A stretch of 64,000 nt of DNA, from assembly GCA_032433765.1 (NCBI GenBank), contig JAVIAB010000092.1, positions 66,144,666 through 66,208,665 on the forward strand, in the 5' to 3' direction. Origin of the DNA: Megaustenia siamemsis. Taxonomy: Eukaryota > Mollusca > Gastropoda > Stylommatophora > Ariophantidae. Of this stretch, positions 35,816 through 47,820 are shown piece after piece. The first letter of the stretch is position 1. Each line of letters begins with the position of its first letter. Under the pieces are notes generated by a model, which did not search any database, was not told the DNA's origin, and worked only from the letters and a program-made list of their open reading frames with translations. Both the position numbers and the translations under genes were made by a program.

Positions 35816-37060
35816 ATATTCTTCTTTCTTCTTTACCTTTTAGCTCCCGGTGGAGCATAGGTCTTCAACAAACACTTTCCAAGTCGTTCTGTTTTTTGCC
35901 ATTCTTTTAAGATCATTCCATGTCTTCCCCATCATCTTCATCTCTGCTTCTATCTGTCTTCTCCAAGAATTCCTTGGTCTTCCTCTTTGTCTTTTCCCCT
36001 GGGGATTTCAAAAAAATGCCTGTTGTGTAATACTCTCAGTTGGCTTCCGTAGTGTGTGTCCTATCCATCGCCATCGTCTTCGCTGTATCTCTTTATCCAC
36101 TGGTATTTGACCGGTACATTTCCATAATTCCACGTTAGTGACTTTGTCCTGCCATTTCCATCCCTTTATTCTGCGCAAGCATCCATTAATGAAAGTCTGT
36201 ACTTTTGTGATTGTCAATTTTGTCATTCTCCATGTTTCACAGCCATATAATAGGACCGACTTAACATTTGAGTTGAAAATTTTTTTTTGTATTTAGCCTA
36301 ATTTCTTTGGATTTCCATATGTTTCCCAGTGCAATGAAAGCTCCTCTTGCTTTTGATATCCTTATTTTGGTATCATTTTCTGTTTCTCCCTCTTTATCTA
36401 TATTACTGCCCAGATATATATAAGATTGTACGTCTAGTAGAGGTATTTCTCCTAGTTTTATTTGGTTATTGCCAACTTCATTAATTCTCTTAATGTTGGT
36501 CTTATCTCTATTAATCTTTAGTCCTAGCTGTTGTGATCTCTCATCTAATATACTCATTTTATCCTGCATCTGTTGATGGCTGTGTGATAGGAGAGCTATG
36601 TCATCAGCAAAGTCTAAATCATCAAGTTGTTTGGTCAGTGACCACTGGATCCCATTTCTGTTGTTTTGAGTTATTTTCATAATCCAATCTATGGTCAGTA
36701 GAAAGAGAAATGGAGACAGGAGGCATCCTTGCCTTACTCCTGTTCTTATTTCAAATGCTTCTGTAAGCTGTTTTTCATGCACCACACTACATTTTGTTCC
36801 TTGTTTTTATCAGGTTAATAAACTTTATGGGGATTCCGTAATGACTCAGCAACTTCCAAAGCATTCTTCTGTCTAAACTATCAAATGCCTTTTCGTAATC
36901 TATGAATCCAATATAAAGTGGGGAATTTAGTTCTAAACTTTGTTCAACTATTATACGTAGGGTAGTTATTTGATCAGCACATGATCTGTTCTTCCTAAAA
37001 CCTGCTTGTTCATATCTCAAGTGTTTCTCTATAGCCTCTTTTAGTCTCTCCAGAATGGAA
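35816..37060 (-). pseudogene. LINE reverse transcriptase relic
   Basis: The minus strand gives, in order: [20 protein letters not shown] and FIDYEKAFDSLDR (36,787-37,020), RTGVRQGCLLSPFLFLLTID and the catalytic FADDIALLSHS (36,590-36,720), YLGSNIDKEGE, and the tail GWKWQDKVTNVELWKCTGQI with WRWIGHTLRKP (36,008-36,226). A RGRPRNSWRRQIEAEM-type end follows. The catalytic FADD is intact but two frameshifts split the gene. The 5' end is cut by the GATA array. The tail matches the relic at 60,985-61,365. Confidence 0.9.
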
Positions 37061-37124
37061 TGAATATATTATACTGAGATAAATCCGTAGGCCCATAGAT
37101 ACAACACTGCATAGAAAGCTATAT

Positions 37125-38050
<926 letters not shown>

Positions 38051-38185
38051 CTAGAGTTCTAGAAATAGTAATGGGTTGTCTATCACAGAGACGTTCTTGA
38101 AAAAAGCAGTTGGTGATGTATCACATGTAGAGGAGTTTAGAAACAACAATGTGTTGCTTACACATATACACTACATTTTCATACA

Positions 38186-38190
38186 TATAC

Positions 38191-38222
<32 letters not shown>

Positions 38223-38295
38223 CTAACGACAGACAAACACAAATATCTTCATACATACATAGATACATACATAGATACATACATACATACATACA

Positions 38296-38331
<36 letters not shown>

Positions 38332-38460
38332 TATACACATACTTAACGACAGACAAACATACATACATACATAGATACATACATACACACACACATGCTT
38401 ACATACATACACACATGCATACATACATACATACACACACACATACATACATACATAAAC
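38186..38460. repeat. (TA)n and (ACAT)n array
   Basis: A ta run, then acat units with cacaca variants. A phrase acttaacgacagacaaacat recurs inside (about 38,222 and 38,340). Confidence 0.93.
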
Positions 38461-38599
38461 TTATTCAAGCATTCACTAAACGTTTTATTAACTCATGTTT
38501 TCTCTAACGTTAACTCACTTCTCTTTCCGCATTTTTCTTAGACTTCTCCTTATCGTCCGCCTCCCCCTTTTTGCGCCTCTTTTCACTTTTCTTGAGCGC

Positions 38600-38862
38600 C
38601 CTCTAATAACCATTTACAACCAACTAATAACCTCTTACAACCAACTAATAACCACTTACAACCACTAATAACCACTTACAACCACTAATAACCATTTACA
38701 ACCACTGATAACCATTACAACCAATTAATAACCACTTACAACCACTAATAATCACTTACAACCACTAATAACGCCTTACAACCACTAATAACCACTTACA
38801 ACTAACTAATAACCACTTACAACCAACTAATAACCACTTACAACCACTTACAGCCACTTACA
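38600..38862. repeat. short tandem array of 18-21-bp units
   Basis: Units of the type ccactaataaccacttacaa and ccaactaataacc repeated about 14 times. Confidence 0.92.
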
Positions 38863-40704
38863 ATCAATCTCTTCTGTCACCACAGTCCATACCATATGAC
38901 TGGCCGTTTCCTTTTTTTTCGTAGCAGACGTAGCAGATTTATTTCAGAAACATTTTTTTCTGTTTTGACCGTCCACACTTTAATGAAACATTAAGAATGT
39001 GAAACTTGTACTGTTATATTTTTGACAGCTACTGAAGACCTATTGTGTTGAAACGTTGTTTTGTTCAGTCTCGTCGTATACATACAAAGATTTTGTATAA
39101 AATATTTAGTGTTTTTCCCTCTGTATCTACATCCGCTTCACCTCGACTCCTGGCATGTATTTTTGCTTCCTAGCCTGTTGCAATTATAAGAAATTCTCCT
39201 ATGACATTACCAACTCGGTAATGGAAATAACTGGTATCGGTAACTATTGTGCTATTAAATGCATCGTTTTGCAATAGATAACATCAACTCCAGTTGTTTG
39301 AAAGCTGTCTCGTTTCATTGGGTACCTTTAGAGTCGATCTGCTACAATCAAAACTACGCGCTCCACAATCGCCGTCAGTCTGGGTCATTGCATTTTCTAG
39401 AAATCCCTAAGGTAGGTCATTCATTGTTATTTAATGACGTCTCTGTGGTATGTCAGTCTGATGTTATTTCAGGTGGCCTCAGGGGCGTGAGTCATTGTTG
39501 TTTTTAAGATGTTCCTTGGGGTACATCAGTCACAGTTGTTTCTGGAGATTCACTGTTGTATGACAGCAATTCAGGTGTTTTTTTTTCCTAAATGATCCCT
39601 GCGGAACATAAATCATCGTTTTCTTTTAGTGCTCTCCCCTAGGGAAAACTAGGGAAACCACTCTCTGATATTTGTAAAGAGATACTCTAATATATATTCA
39701 CTGCTGTTACACATACATGCAATGTTTTTTTTAATTGCCATGAATTCACATTGATTACTTTTAAAGTTGCTTAGAATAAACACGTACAGTTTAGACGTTG
39801 TCTAGAATACACACTCATTGGTTTTGGAGGTTGCCTGGAATATACACTCACTGTTTTTTAGAGAATGTCTGGAATACACATTTACTATTTGTTACAGCTT
39901 GCTGGAACACATTAGCACTTTTATTACCAGTAACTGTGACCTTCCAGGCATGTTGTAAGAGGCGACTAAGGAGCTTGACAAGCTGTAATTGTAAAAAGTA
40001 TTGTTATGGACATAGTCATAGATTTTAGAAGCGATGATCTCTGCAATATGTGCCATTATGGCATGCAAGGTTTCTGTTTTTGAGATTGTGGTTCTGCCCT
40101 ACGTGCCGTCTTCTGCTCAAAAGGACAATAGATAATTCCTTGCGGCAGACATATCCCGGTAACCTGTAGAAGTATCTGGAACGAGTCATTTCTTCTATGT
40201 CTGTATGCATATATTTGATTATGTTCTTCTCTTTGTAACCTCAATTAGGGAAAAGGTCATTAACAGAATATCTCAAAACATGTTTGCTGTCTTTATCAAA
40301 TCTTCTCAAATTGTAAATCGCCTGTATAAATCACCTTTGCAAATCACCTATGTAAATCACCTGTGTAAATCACATGTGTTATCCGTGTAATCTGTCTCGT
40401 TGTTATTTTTTCTCCATGTGATTAGGTCATACCTGTTCCCTCTTTCTCTGTGAGTTCCAGGTGAGAGCTTATTTGTTGTCTGTTATTACGTAAAGCGTCC
40501 GTTCTCTTCATAGCATCAGTATTTATAAATTGCTATTTCTACTGTGTATTGGCTGATCCTTGCCACAGATCATCTTTTTTAACGGTGTCTGGTCAATTGA
40601 TCGGAATCGTCCTCGTTAATGAGATGCTAATAAATGTCTATAATCTACACATGTTCCTGGTTGATGTTGTCCATGTTGTATACCTTCCATATTTTTTAAA
40701 AGTT
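38863..40704. other. no gene; degenerate hammerhead-like motif
   Basis: Near 39,028 the sequence ctactgaagacctattgtg followed by ttgaaacgttg is a degenerate form of the motif at 14,142. Around 39,780-39,920 short phrases (ggaatacacactca-like) recur as a diverged repeat. No gene supported. Confidence 0.35.
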
Positions 40705-40962
40705 AAAAAAAAAAGTAAAGTGCCCCCGTCACACCAAGTGGCGTATAGAGAATATGGTGTTAGTGACCATAAATTTTACAGACCTTCGGCACATGATTTT
40801 TGTGGTAATGTTGTCGGTATTACGCCCGAGCCGCTTTACTTTCCCAGAAAAAATCCGGTACCCATTAAAAGCTGGGTGAACCTGGAGCCATCGGTTGAGA
40901 TCGAACCCTGCCTCTTGTCCTTTGTAGTCCAGTTCACTAACCACTGAGCTATCGCGGCTCCC
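40705..40962 (-). repeat. tRNA-derived SINE, family 1, copy 6
   Basis: Minus-strand copy ending gctatcgcggctccc. Flanks attttttaaa on both sides look like a target duplication. Confidence 0.92.
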
Positions 40963-41037
40963 ATTTTTTAAAGGTAAACCAACATATCTGACATGGAAAA
41001 GTTTGACAAATGGAAAACAAAAAACTTTACATGTCCA

Positions 41038-41038
<1 letters not shown>

Positions 41039-41104
<66 letters not shown>
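41039..41104. repeat. (CT)n microsatellite
   Basis: Pure ct run of about 65 bases. Confidence 0.96.
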
Positions 41105-41107
<3 letters not shown>

Positions 41108-41258
41108 TCCCTCGTTCCTGGTAGCATTTCTGGTTGATCTTGGTTTCTTTGTCTTCTTTTTGACAAGTCATAAACAGTTCCCCCTCTGACTACGTCTCCA
41201 AGGTTATACTAAACCACACTTGTAGTTTACAAATTTTAGTTCAACCTACATTTGTATT

Positions 41259-41493
41259 GGGAGCTGCGATAGCTCAGTGGTTAATGACTAGACTACACAG
41301 GACAAGCGGTCGCGCTCGATCCTGATCGACGGTTTCCAGGTCCACCCAGTCTTTAATACTGTATTTTTTCTTGGGAAGTAAAGCGGCACGGGCCGACCAC
41401 AACACCCCACAAGTCCTGTGCCGAAGGTCTGTAAAAATTATGGTCATTAACTCCATATTTCTTTACTTTTATTTTTTTTTTTGTTTTTTTTTT
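41259..41493 (+). repeat. tRNA-derived SINE, family 1, copy 7 (diverged)
   Basis: Starts gggagctgcgatagctcagt. It is more diverged and shorter in the body than other copies. The flanks ctacatttgtatt and ctacatttttatt are a 13-bp target duplication with one mismatch. Confidence 0.88.
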
Positions 41494-41956
41494 ACTACAT
41501 TTTTATTAGTTTTGTGTTTTCATGTAGCGTAGCTTGTTGACCTCGATACTTATAGTTTGTTTAAAATGTAGGCTGTTGCTTTTATTTGATTTAGGTTAAC
41601 AATTTGGTTAACTTCTTTATGCAGAGATATTTGCATTTCTGCATAGATATAAAAATACATATTTTAAATATGAATATATGCAGAAGGCCATATTAATGGT
41701 TATTTTTCCTTACAAATTACCTTGTAAGGCGTACAAGTCCAATTTTTAGACAATTACGGATTAATTAAGGGTGACTCTTACATTTTGAAAGAATATGGTG
41801 CTGGTGGAGACCAATATAGACTTTCCAATCCTGAGTTATTGTTGATACACCTGCAGGTGTTATTTTTTTACATTTTTTGTAGCTGGCGTATCTATTTTTC
41901 TATTTATTTTTCTGCTTATGTATATTCTAATGTATGTATGCAATAGTGCATCTTCA
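41494..41956. other. left flank of element 2, nothing else seen
   Basis: AT-rich. No gene supported. Confidence 0.45.
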
Positions 41957-42001
41957 TATATGAGTAGTATATAGCCAGTGATTGGACGGGTGAAAGTCCT
42001 T

Positions 42002-42066
42002 CCATCTGCAGCCAAATTGCTGCAGCCGGGTTGTTTTTTCTTATATAAATAGTCTACCTGCAGATG
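42002..42066. promoter_or_regulatory. terminal hairpin with TATA-like core, near element 2 end
   Basis: ccatctgcag at 42,002 and ctgcagatgg at 42,057 can pair across tataaatag. A mirrored copy lies at about 53,330-53,394. It could be a promoter or an end-recognition structure; direct evidence is lacking. Confidence 0.4.
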
Positions 42067-42701
42067 GAAGCACATTTTTTGGTGCCGTTTTTCCTTATAT
42101 GAGAGTCTACCGTTTTTCCTTATATGAGAGTCTACCCGCCCATTTTTGTTCCGGTCGTGGTGACCTCTCGTGGCGGTGGTGGTGGTGTTGTGGTGACCTC
42201 TCGGGTGACCTCCCGCGGCGGTGGTGAAGGGGCGGTGGTGGTATCATAAATCTATTATATTCTTTGTACTTTCAATGGTTCCGTAACTTTCATAAATCTA
42301 TTCTTTCTTTATACTCTCGGGCAATAAAAAACAGTGACAAGTTTATTTATTGTTTTTAAAAACTTCCTTTAGAATAAAAGGTAACAACTTAGGCCGTTAC
42401 ACACGCTACACGAAGGTGCATTACTGAACTTAGTAACTACACGCGAAACACCGCGTTAATTAAGCGAGATCAAAGAGCTCGGTAGACGCGCAGCGAAGAC
42501 GCGCAGCGAGGGGCCGCGTTTAACGTTAAGCAAGATCAAAGAGTTCCCGTTAGACGGACCGCGTTTACATCAAAGAATCCGCCTCCCGTGGTGAAATCTC
42601 CGTAGCCGGTAAGTGTTCATCAGGAGTGTCATTTATCAGGGGAATTTTACTGGGTGGTTGTTTTAATGTGAGATGTTTAGGGGAAATTAACACTGACAAG
42701 T

Positions 42702-43084
42702 TTATTTATTTATTGTTTTATTCGTATATATTGAACAATAGATAATACATGGTTTAGACAAAAATGTATTCTTTAACTAATGTACATTATATACATATTT
42801 AATACATAGAAAACAAAGTAGTTTATTTACAATCAGTAATACATGATAGTGTTAAATGGCTAAAGGGGAGGTGGTCACGTTGTCAGAATGGAAGTTTATT
42901 TATTTATTGTTTTATTCGTATATATCCCACAATAGATAATACAGGGGTAGACAATAATGTAGTCTTTAACTATTGTACATTATAGACAAGTATAATACAT
43001 AAGAAACAAAGTAGTTTATTTACAAGAAGTAATACATGATACTGTTAAATTGCTAAAGGGGAGGTGGTCACGTTGTTCAGAATG
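42702..43084. repeat. two direct repeats of about 190 bp
   Basis: The phrase ttgttttattcgtatatat and the end gctaaaggggaggtggtcac occur twice, about 190 bp apart. Mirrored in the right arm at about 52,312-52,694. Confidence 0.85.
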
Positions 43085-43362
43085 GACCTGTCACTTGATG
43101 GGGTGAGGTAGTACGTTGGAAGTTGTAGTAGTAGGTTAGAAGTTGGCGTGTAATAGAAGTAGTAGGTAGTCGGATGTGGAAGTTGTAGTTGTAGAGGTAG
43201 CTGGTTGTGGAGGTAGTTGATAGTAGAAGTTGTAGTAGTGAAAGTTGTAGTAGAGCAGGGGACGACGTTCAAATTAACAGACGACGACTTTTATTCGATT
43301 GACTCAACAAGCAAAGACCAAAACGTTACTCCCAAACCCACGAAAGCTTAGACTTTGGAGTT

Positions 43363-43551
43363 CTATATCTTTAGCACTTCAATGAATAACAGACAACAGT
43401 AATGGTGAACCTTACAGATAAGAAAACTTAGTTCCAAACCCCAAAATTTCGTCTCATAACTAAAAAAAGTTGAACTCAAAACATTAAAAAATCTAGGTCC
43501 AAAGTCAAAAATAGTTAGACACGGTAGGGCAAAAGGGCATATTCTTTCCAA
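43363..43551 (-). CDS. unrecognised 62-residue open frame in TIR
   Basis: Starts MERICPFALPCLTIFDFGP and is rich in Phe, Leu and Cys. The mirrored copy at 51,845-52,033 differs by one residue near the end (Val to Met). A polyadenylation-like aataaa lies about 80 bp downstream on the same strand. I recognise no family. Conservation between arms only reflects the arm duplication, so it may not be a gene. Confidence 0.25.
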   Translation of the reverse strand: MERICPFALPCLTIFDFGPRFFNVLSSTFFSYETKFWGLELSFLICKVHHYCCLLFIEVLKI

Positions 43552-43684
43552 CCAATACTCCCTATTCTTCTACACATCTGCATCTCGAAACCTTCGAATT
43601 TATATTCAATGTTTGGCTACTGACTATATTTTGCGCCGATTGCTCAGAGTCGATTCTATATTCAACCACTGAACTCTCTGTCGA

Positions 43685-44036
43685 TGTAGTAAACACGTAT
43701 GTCATGTCATTGTAACAGTCATGTCAATGTAACAGTCATTTCGTTGTAATAGTCATCTCGTTGTAACAGTCACGTATGTCATGTCATTGTAACAGTCATG
43801 TCAATGTAACAGTCATTTCGTTGTAATAGTCATCTCGTTGTAACAGTCACGTATGTCATGTCGTTTTATCAGAGACGTATGGTATGTCGTTGTAATAGCC
43901 ATGTCGTTGTATCAGTCATGTCGATGTAGTAGACACGTATGTCATGTCATTGTAACAGTCATGTCAATGTAACAGTCATTTCGTTGTAATAGTCATCTCG
44001 TTGTAACAGTCACGTATGTCATGTCGTTTTATCAGA
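43685..44036. repeat. tandem array of gtaacagtcat-type units
   Basis: Short units (tcatgtcattgtaacag, tcatttcgttgtaatag) are grouped into a longer repeat that recurs three times. Mirrored at about 51,360-51,711. Confidence 0.9.
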
Positions 44037-44037
44037 G

Positions 44038-44340
44038 ACGTATGGTATGCCATGATGGATGAATGTAGATTGTCGACTGTGCCATGATGGATGCTGTAGG
44101 TTGTCGACTGTGCCATGATGGATGATGTAGGTTGTCGACTGTGCCATGATGGATGATGTAGGTTGTCGACTGTGCCATGATGGATGAATGTAGGTTGTCG
44201 CCTGTGCCATGATGGATGATGTAGGTTGTCGACTGTGCCATGATGGATGAATGTAGGTTGTCAACTGTGCCACGATGGATGAATGTAGGTTGTCGACTGT
44301 GCCATGATGGATGAATGTAGGTTGTCGACTGTGCCATGAT
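44038..44340. repeat. 31-33-bp minisatellite
   Basis: About ten copies of a unit with gccatgatggatgaatgtag and gttgtcgactgt; decayed relatives continue to about 44,520. Mirrored at 51,056-51,358. Confidence 0.92.
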
Positions 44341-45234
44341 GCTTGTATGTAGATTGTCTAGTGTCGCATGATGGCTGTTGTAGGTTGTCTAGTGTCGGGA
44401 TGGCTGAATGTAGGTTCTGTCTAGTGTGTCGTGATGAGTGTATGTAGATTGTCTAGTGTGCCATGATGGTTGTATGTAGATTGTCTAGTGTGCCATGATG
44501 GTTGTATGTAATTGTCGAGTATGCTCCAACAAATCACCGCGCCATTTAAACTTCTTTGAACGCAATGGACACAGATGTTCACCAGAAGAAACCTCATTAT
44601 GAGAAACCATCTGGAGAAAATCCAATAACCCTTTCGTCAACCATATTTAACATACCTAGTTTAACTTCATCAAACATCAAGCTCAACAATACTTAGCATG
44701 CCTACTTTAAAAACATCGATACAATTGAATAACCTTTTATCGATAAGCCTTAACGTACTTTAAGAGAAAATATTCCAACTTACAGTGTAAAATATAATGT
44801 CATTCCGATAGACTGAACACTAGTATGAACTTCCTTGAAACAACCAAACTTATAACACGAAAGCCCTGAAGGGTCTAGTTTAAATATAAATTGGTAACAA
44901 ATGAATACATTATCCAATCAGAGAGTGACTATGCCAACATCGACTGATATCTGGATTAACCATTCAGAAAAGAGCATTAACATTGGAGACGGAGCAAAGT
45001 TATGACTGACATCTGTATTATAACCATTCAGAAAAGAGCATTAACATGGGAGGCGGAGCAAAGAAATGGCTGACATCTGTATTATAACCAGTCAGAAAAG
45101 AGCATTACTATGAACGGCAGAGTGATTAACCAATCATAGAAGAGCGTAACTTTGAAAACGGTTCCAGTTCCATCTTAAGGTAAATCAATTGGTCGGGTTC
45201 TCAGCGAGGATCGTGGGCGTTTCTGGTCCATAGA

Positions 45235-45753
45235 ATGTGTTTGGATAAACTTATGAAGGAGTTTATGTTCCTGGGGGTTGATATTATTCACACATATGAT
45301 AAGGCGTGTAAGAAACATTCCAAGTTTTATAAAGCGATGGCTAACCTAGTATATACATGATCGGAGAGAAATGAGCTGTTATTTACTGGAATAATTCAGA
45401 GAGTCGGTGGTCATGATATCTACGCCACGTTTGTAACCATCGTTATCGAAATACTTTCAGATCGAATTCGCGATTTCGGTCGTCTTGTTGTTCTATATAC
45501 CCTCGCCTATCGATTAGTTAAGAATCATGTTAAAGACATGTTCGACTCTGATTCCGACATTTGTGTTTTAGAAACGGACTTTGGTACTTGGACCGGTGGT
45601 ATCATCGGAAGAGAATTTGGAGAGTGGTTACTAAAAGAAGGTGGTTTGGAAAATTTTCTAGACCTCTCTAACGAAGAAGCTACAACACTGTGGACTCTAC
45701 TTCACAACAGCCTTTGGTCTTTAAGAGCTTTACCTAGAAATGTTTATCTGTGA
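45235..45753 (+). CDS. Bcl-2-like protein, interrupted by one in-frame TGA
   Basis: A 172-codon frame from ATG 45,235. A BH1-like helix pair lies at residues 76-95 (DRIRDFGRLVVLYTLAYRL, with FGR in place of the usual WGR). A BH2-like segment lies at 131-144 (WLLKEGGLENFLDL). Spacing and length fit the Bcl-2 fold, and a weaker BH3-like helix precedes. Bcl-2 proteins control mitochondrial apoptosis, and viral versions usually block it; which way this one acts cannot be read here. Codon 42 (45,358-45,360) is TGA in both arms. A 51-bp intron from gtatat (45,349) to ttcag (45,399) would remove it in frame but is very short, so a nonsense mutation is more likely. A polyadenylation signal follows 18 bp after the stop. 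No clear C-terminal membrane anchor. Confidence 0.72.
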
Positions 45754-45770
45754 GTTTATATATTTTCCCT

Positions 45771-45776
45771 AATAAA
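45771..45776 (+). terminator. polyadenylation signal of Bcl-2-like gene, left copy
   Basis: aataaa 18 bp after the stop codon, conserved in the mirrored copy at 49,620-49,625. Confidence 0.6.
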
Positions 45777-46351
45777 AGTTTGGTAACCCCCACAGCATTT
45801 GTTACTGCCTTACAATATTGTTTACCAGGTCACGACACCCTCTCGCACAGATGCTGAGGGTTGTCCTGTAGTAGGCCTGCGATTGTAATAAGAATGGTTT
45901 GCTCCAGCTTTGAAATCTGAAATTTTCACAAAAAGAGATGGTGTTACTCAGTTCCCCTATAATGGGGATGTTGAGTTACTAAAAATAGATTCTGATCTCT
46001 GATGCAATACCTGATTAGTTACTAAAAATAGAATGTGACCTATGATCCAATAACAGAATACTCATTGTACTGGTGACCAATTGAGACTGTATGTACTCAT
46101 TCACCCAATACTCTCACATGAACATGGAAAAGTAAACTCCCAGTCATAGAAAAGTATGTTGTCACGATAGGTGTGTCAATAACAAGGAATAAAAATCATT
46201 AAAGACATCCTAATTAAATTGTGAAATTTTGGTGGTTGAGAGATAAATCTGAAGATAAGCACATCAAACTATAAGAACAAGGAAACAATCGTATATTACA
46301 TACACTTAGAGCCAGTGTTAAGTTAACACGTATTTAGTTAAAATAGAAGGT

Positions 46352-46357
46352 TATAAA
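46352..46357 (+). promoter_or_regulatory. TATA box of GADD34-like gene
   Basis: tataaa 31 bp upstream of the ATG at 46,383. It lies in the left arm, so the right arm has an orphan copy pointing away from the centre of the element. Confidence 0.5.
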
Positions 46358-46382
46358 TTGAGTAGAGGTAAACTTATACCTT

Positions 46383-47595
46383 ATGGCTCATCTACTTTTT
46401 CGAATAAACTCAAGTTCAGAAGAGGAAGACAGTGATGAAGATAGTGATTTGTCAATGAGCACGCAAACCACGACAATATGGCCTAGTGGTAATTTTAATA
46501 ATGGTTTAACTTTAGACTCAATTTTCAAAAAGACAAATATACGTGAAAGGTTTTTAAACTCTAGTGAAACCTCTGACACCTACATCACCGGCTCTCAAAA
46601 TCAGGGAGCTGGAAGACTGGAGATTCCAACTGAAATAATTAACAACCACTCCTCGACTGGTAATAGAGATATACAAATCTTTGAACATGATATTTATTTT
46701 GAACAAATTAACGCAACGTGGAACGAACAATACGCTTGCAGCCAGCAAGGTGATACACTAAACGATAGAGCTACCAAGGTAAGTAATTGCTTTGGAGTCG
46801 AGTTTACCTTTTGATTTTGATATTCTCTGTTTCTCCTTCGTTATCTTTATTACTGGGTTATTACACAACTAGTAGAGACATTATCTTTATTGATGATGAT
46901 AAATAGTAAAATTCCACGTGTAATGAAAATTTTGAAACTAGTTGCTAGTAATGATTGACGTTATAGTAAAGGAAACCGAAAAAATAAAGGACTCATCCTT
47001 AATACCATAAAGAAGTAACTGTAACATCAAAGAAAAAGACAAGTGGAATAATATTAATACTGGTAAATCATTTGAAGTGTTATCCTCTGGAGGTGGAGTA
47101 GAGTAAATTTTACGTAGAAGCAAGTTTAACTTACCCAAGAGACTCATGGACAATAGGTTACTAGGGGGAAGTGAAAGAGATATCCAATACTTGGATGTTG
47201 TGACTTGTAATGAGAACCGGTGTAATAACTTGTACCAACTTGAAAACATGAGGGGTAAAAAGACAGAGGGAAACAAAGAGAAATGACATCAGCTACAGCG
47301 TTGTGAAGAGATATTTTATTATAAAGTGTTTTTCATTTAGAAGTTTTTGCTGGCTTTTAAATCTAAATTGTCTCGTTTCTTCTAGGTTCATTTTTGTGAA
47401 GAAACGATTGTTTTAACAATCCACGATGATGAAAATGACGAACACAATTATTCTTGGCAGCAGTTTTCTATAGACAAGGAGCGCTTCATAAACCGTATAC
47501 AAGAATGTGGCAAAATTATTTCCCCCATCCTAGCTATTGATCACAGAGCCAAGATTCTAAAAAGTATTTCAGAAGTAATAGAAACTAAAGTTTAG
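46383..47595 (+). CDS. GADD34/PPP1R15-like PP1 regulatory protein, two exons
   Basis: Exon 1 is 46,383-46,778 (132 codons) and exon 2 is 47,386-47,595. The 607-bp intron has a consensus donor aag|gtaagt and a polypyrimidine acceptor ttcttctag, phase 0. The product is 201 residues. Residues 11-19 are acidic (SSEEEDSDE) and the N-terminal two thirds look disordered. At the exon junction stands a PP1-docking RVxF motif, KVHF (132-135). It is followed by W156, then D162-x2-RF-x2-RI (162-170) and a SPIL...HRAKIL end. This is the order of the GADD34/PPP1R15 C-terminal domain, which brings protein phosphatase 1 to eIF2-alpha; viral relatives are herpesvirus ICP34.5 and asfarvirus DP71L. Predicted role: reversal of translation shut-off. 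The frame is intact. Family assignment is by motif order, not by alignment. Confidence 0.75.
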
Positions 47596-47820
47596 TTGAT
47601 ATTTTACTTGTCAAGCCCAATCCTGTGTTCACAAGAACACTTCCCTCTAATGAACATAACATGCTATACTCGAGTTTGTCTCCAACTTGTCAGTGTAGGC
47701 CCCGCCCTCTGGATCATCATTTGCTTTGATGACTCCATGGATACATCGGCCTCGTGGGACAAACTTCCCATGATTCATCAAAGATGGCCGCTCTCTGAAC
47801 ATGTCTCATCACGTCCAATG

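Larger units (their letters stand above)
41963..46412 (+). repeat. element 2 left terminal inverted repeat (4.45 kb)
   Basis: Mirrors 48,984-53,432; for most positions left plus right coordinate equals 95,396. The match ends exactly between 46,412 and 46,413, ten codons into the GADD34-like gene. Only scattered substitutions and a few small indels differ (for example near 42,203, 43,280 and 46,231). The arm holds tandem repeats, a GC-rich block at about 42,440-42,600 and the Bcl-2-like gene. Confidence 0.96.

Noticed and set aside
43045..43272. 75-codon Thr/Tyr/Leu-rich frame in the arms
   Set aside because: Low-complexity acttctacta-type sequence; no domain, and arm conservation alone is not evidence of coding.
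44019..44337. Histidine/serine/threonine-rich frames in both arms of element 2
   Set aside because: They follow the 31-33-bp minisatellite and change frame with unit length.
46938..47276. 112-codon minus-strand frame opposite the GADD34-like intron
   Set aside because: No motif; it lies inside an intron with good splice signals.
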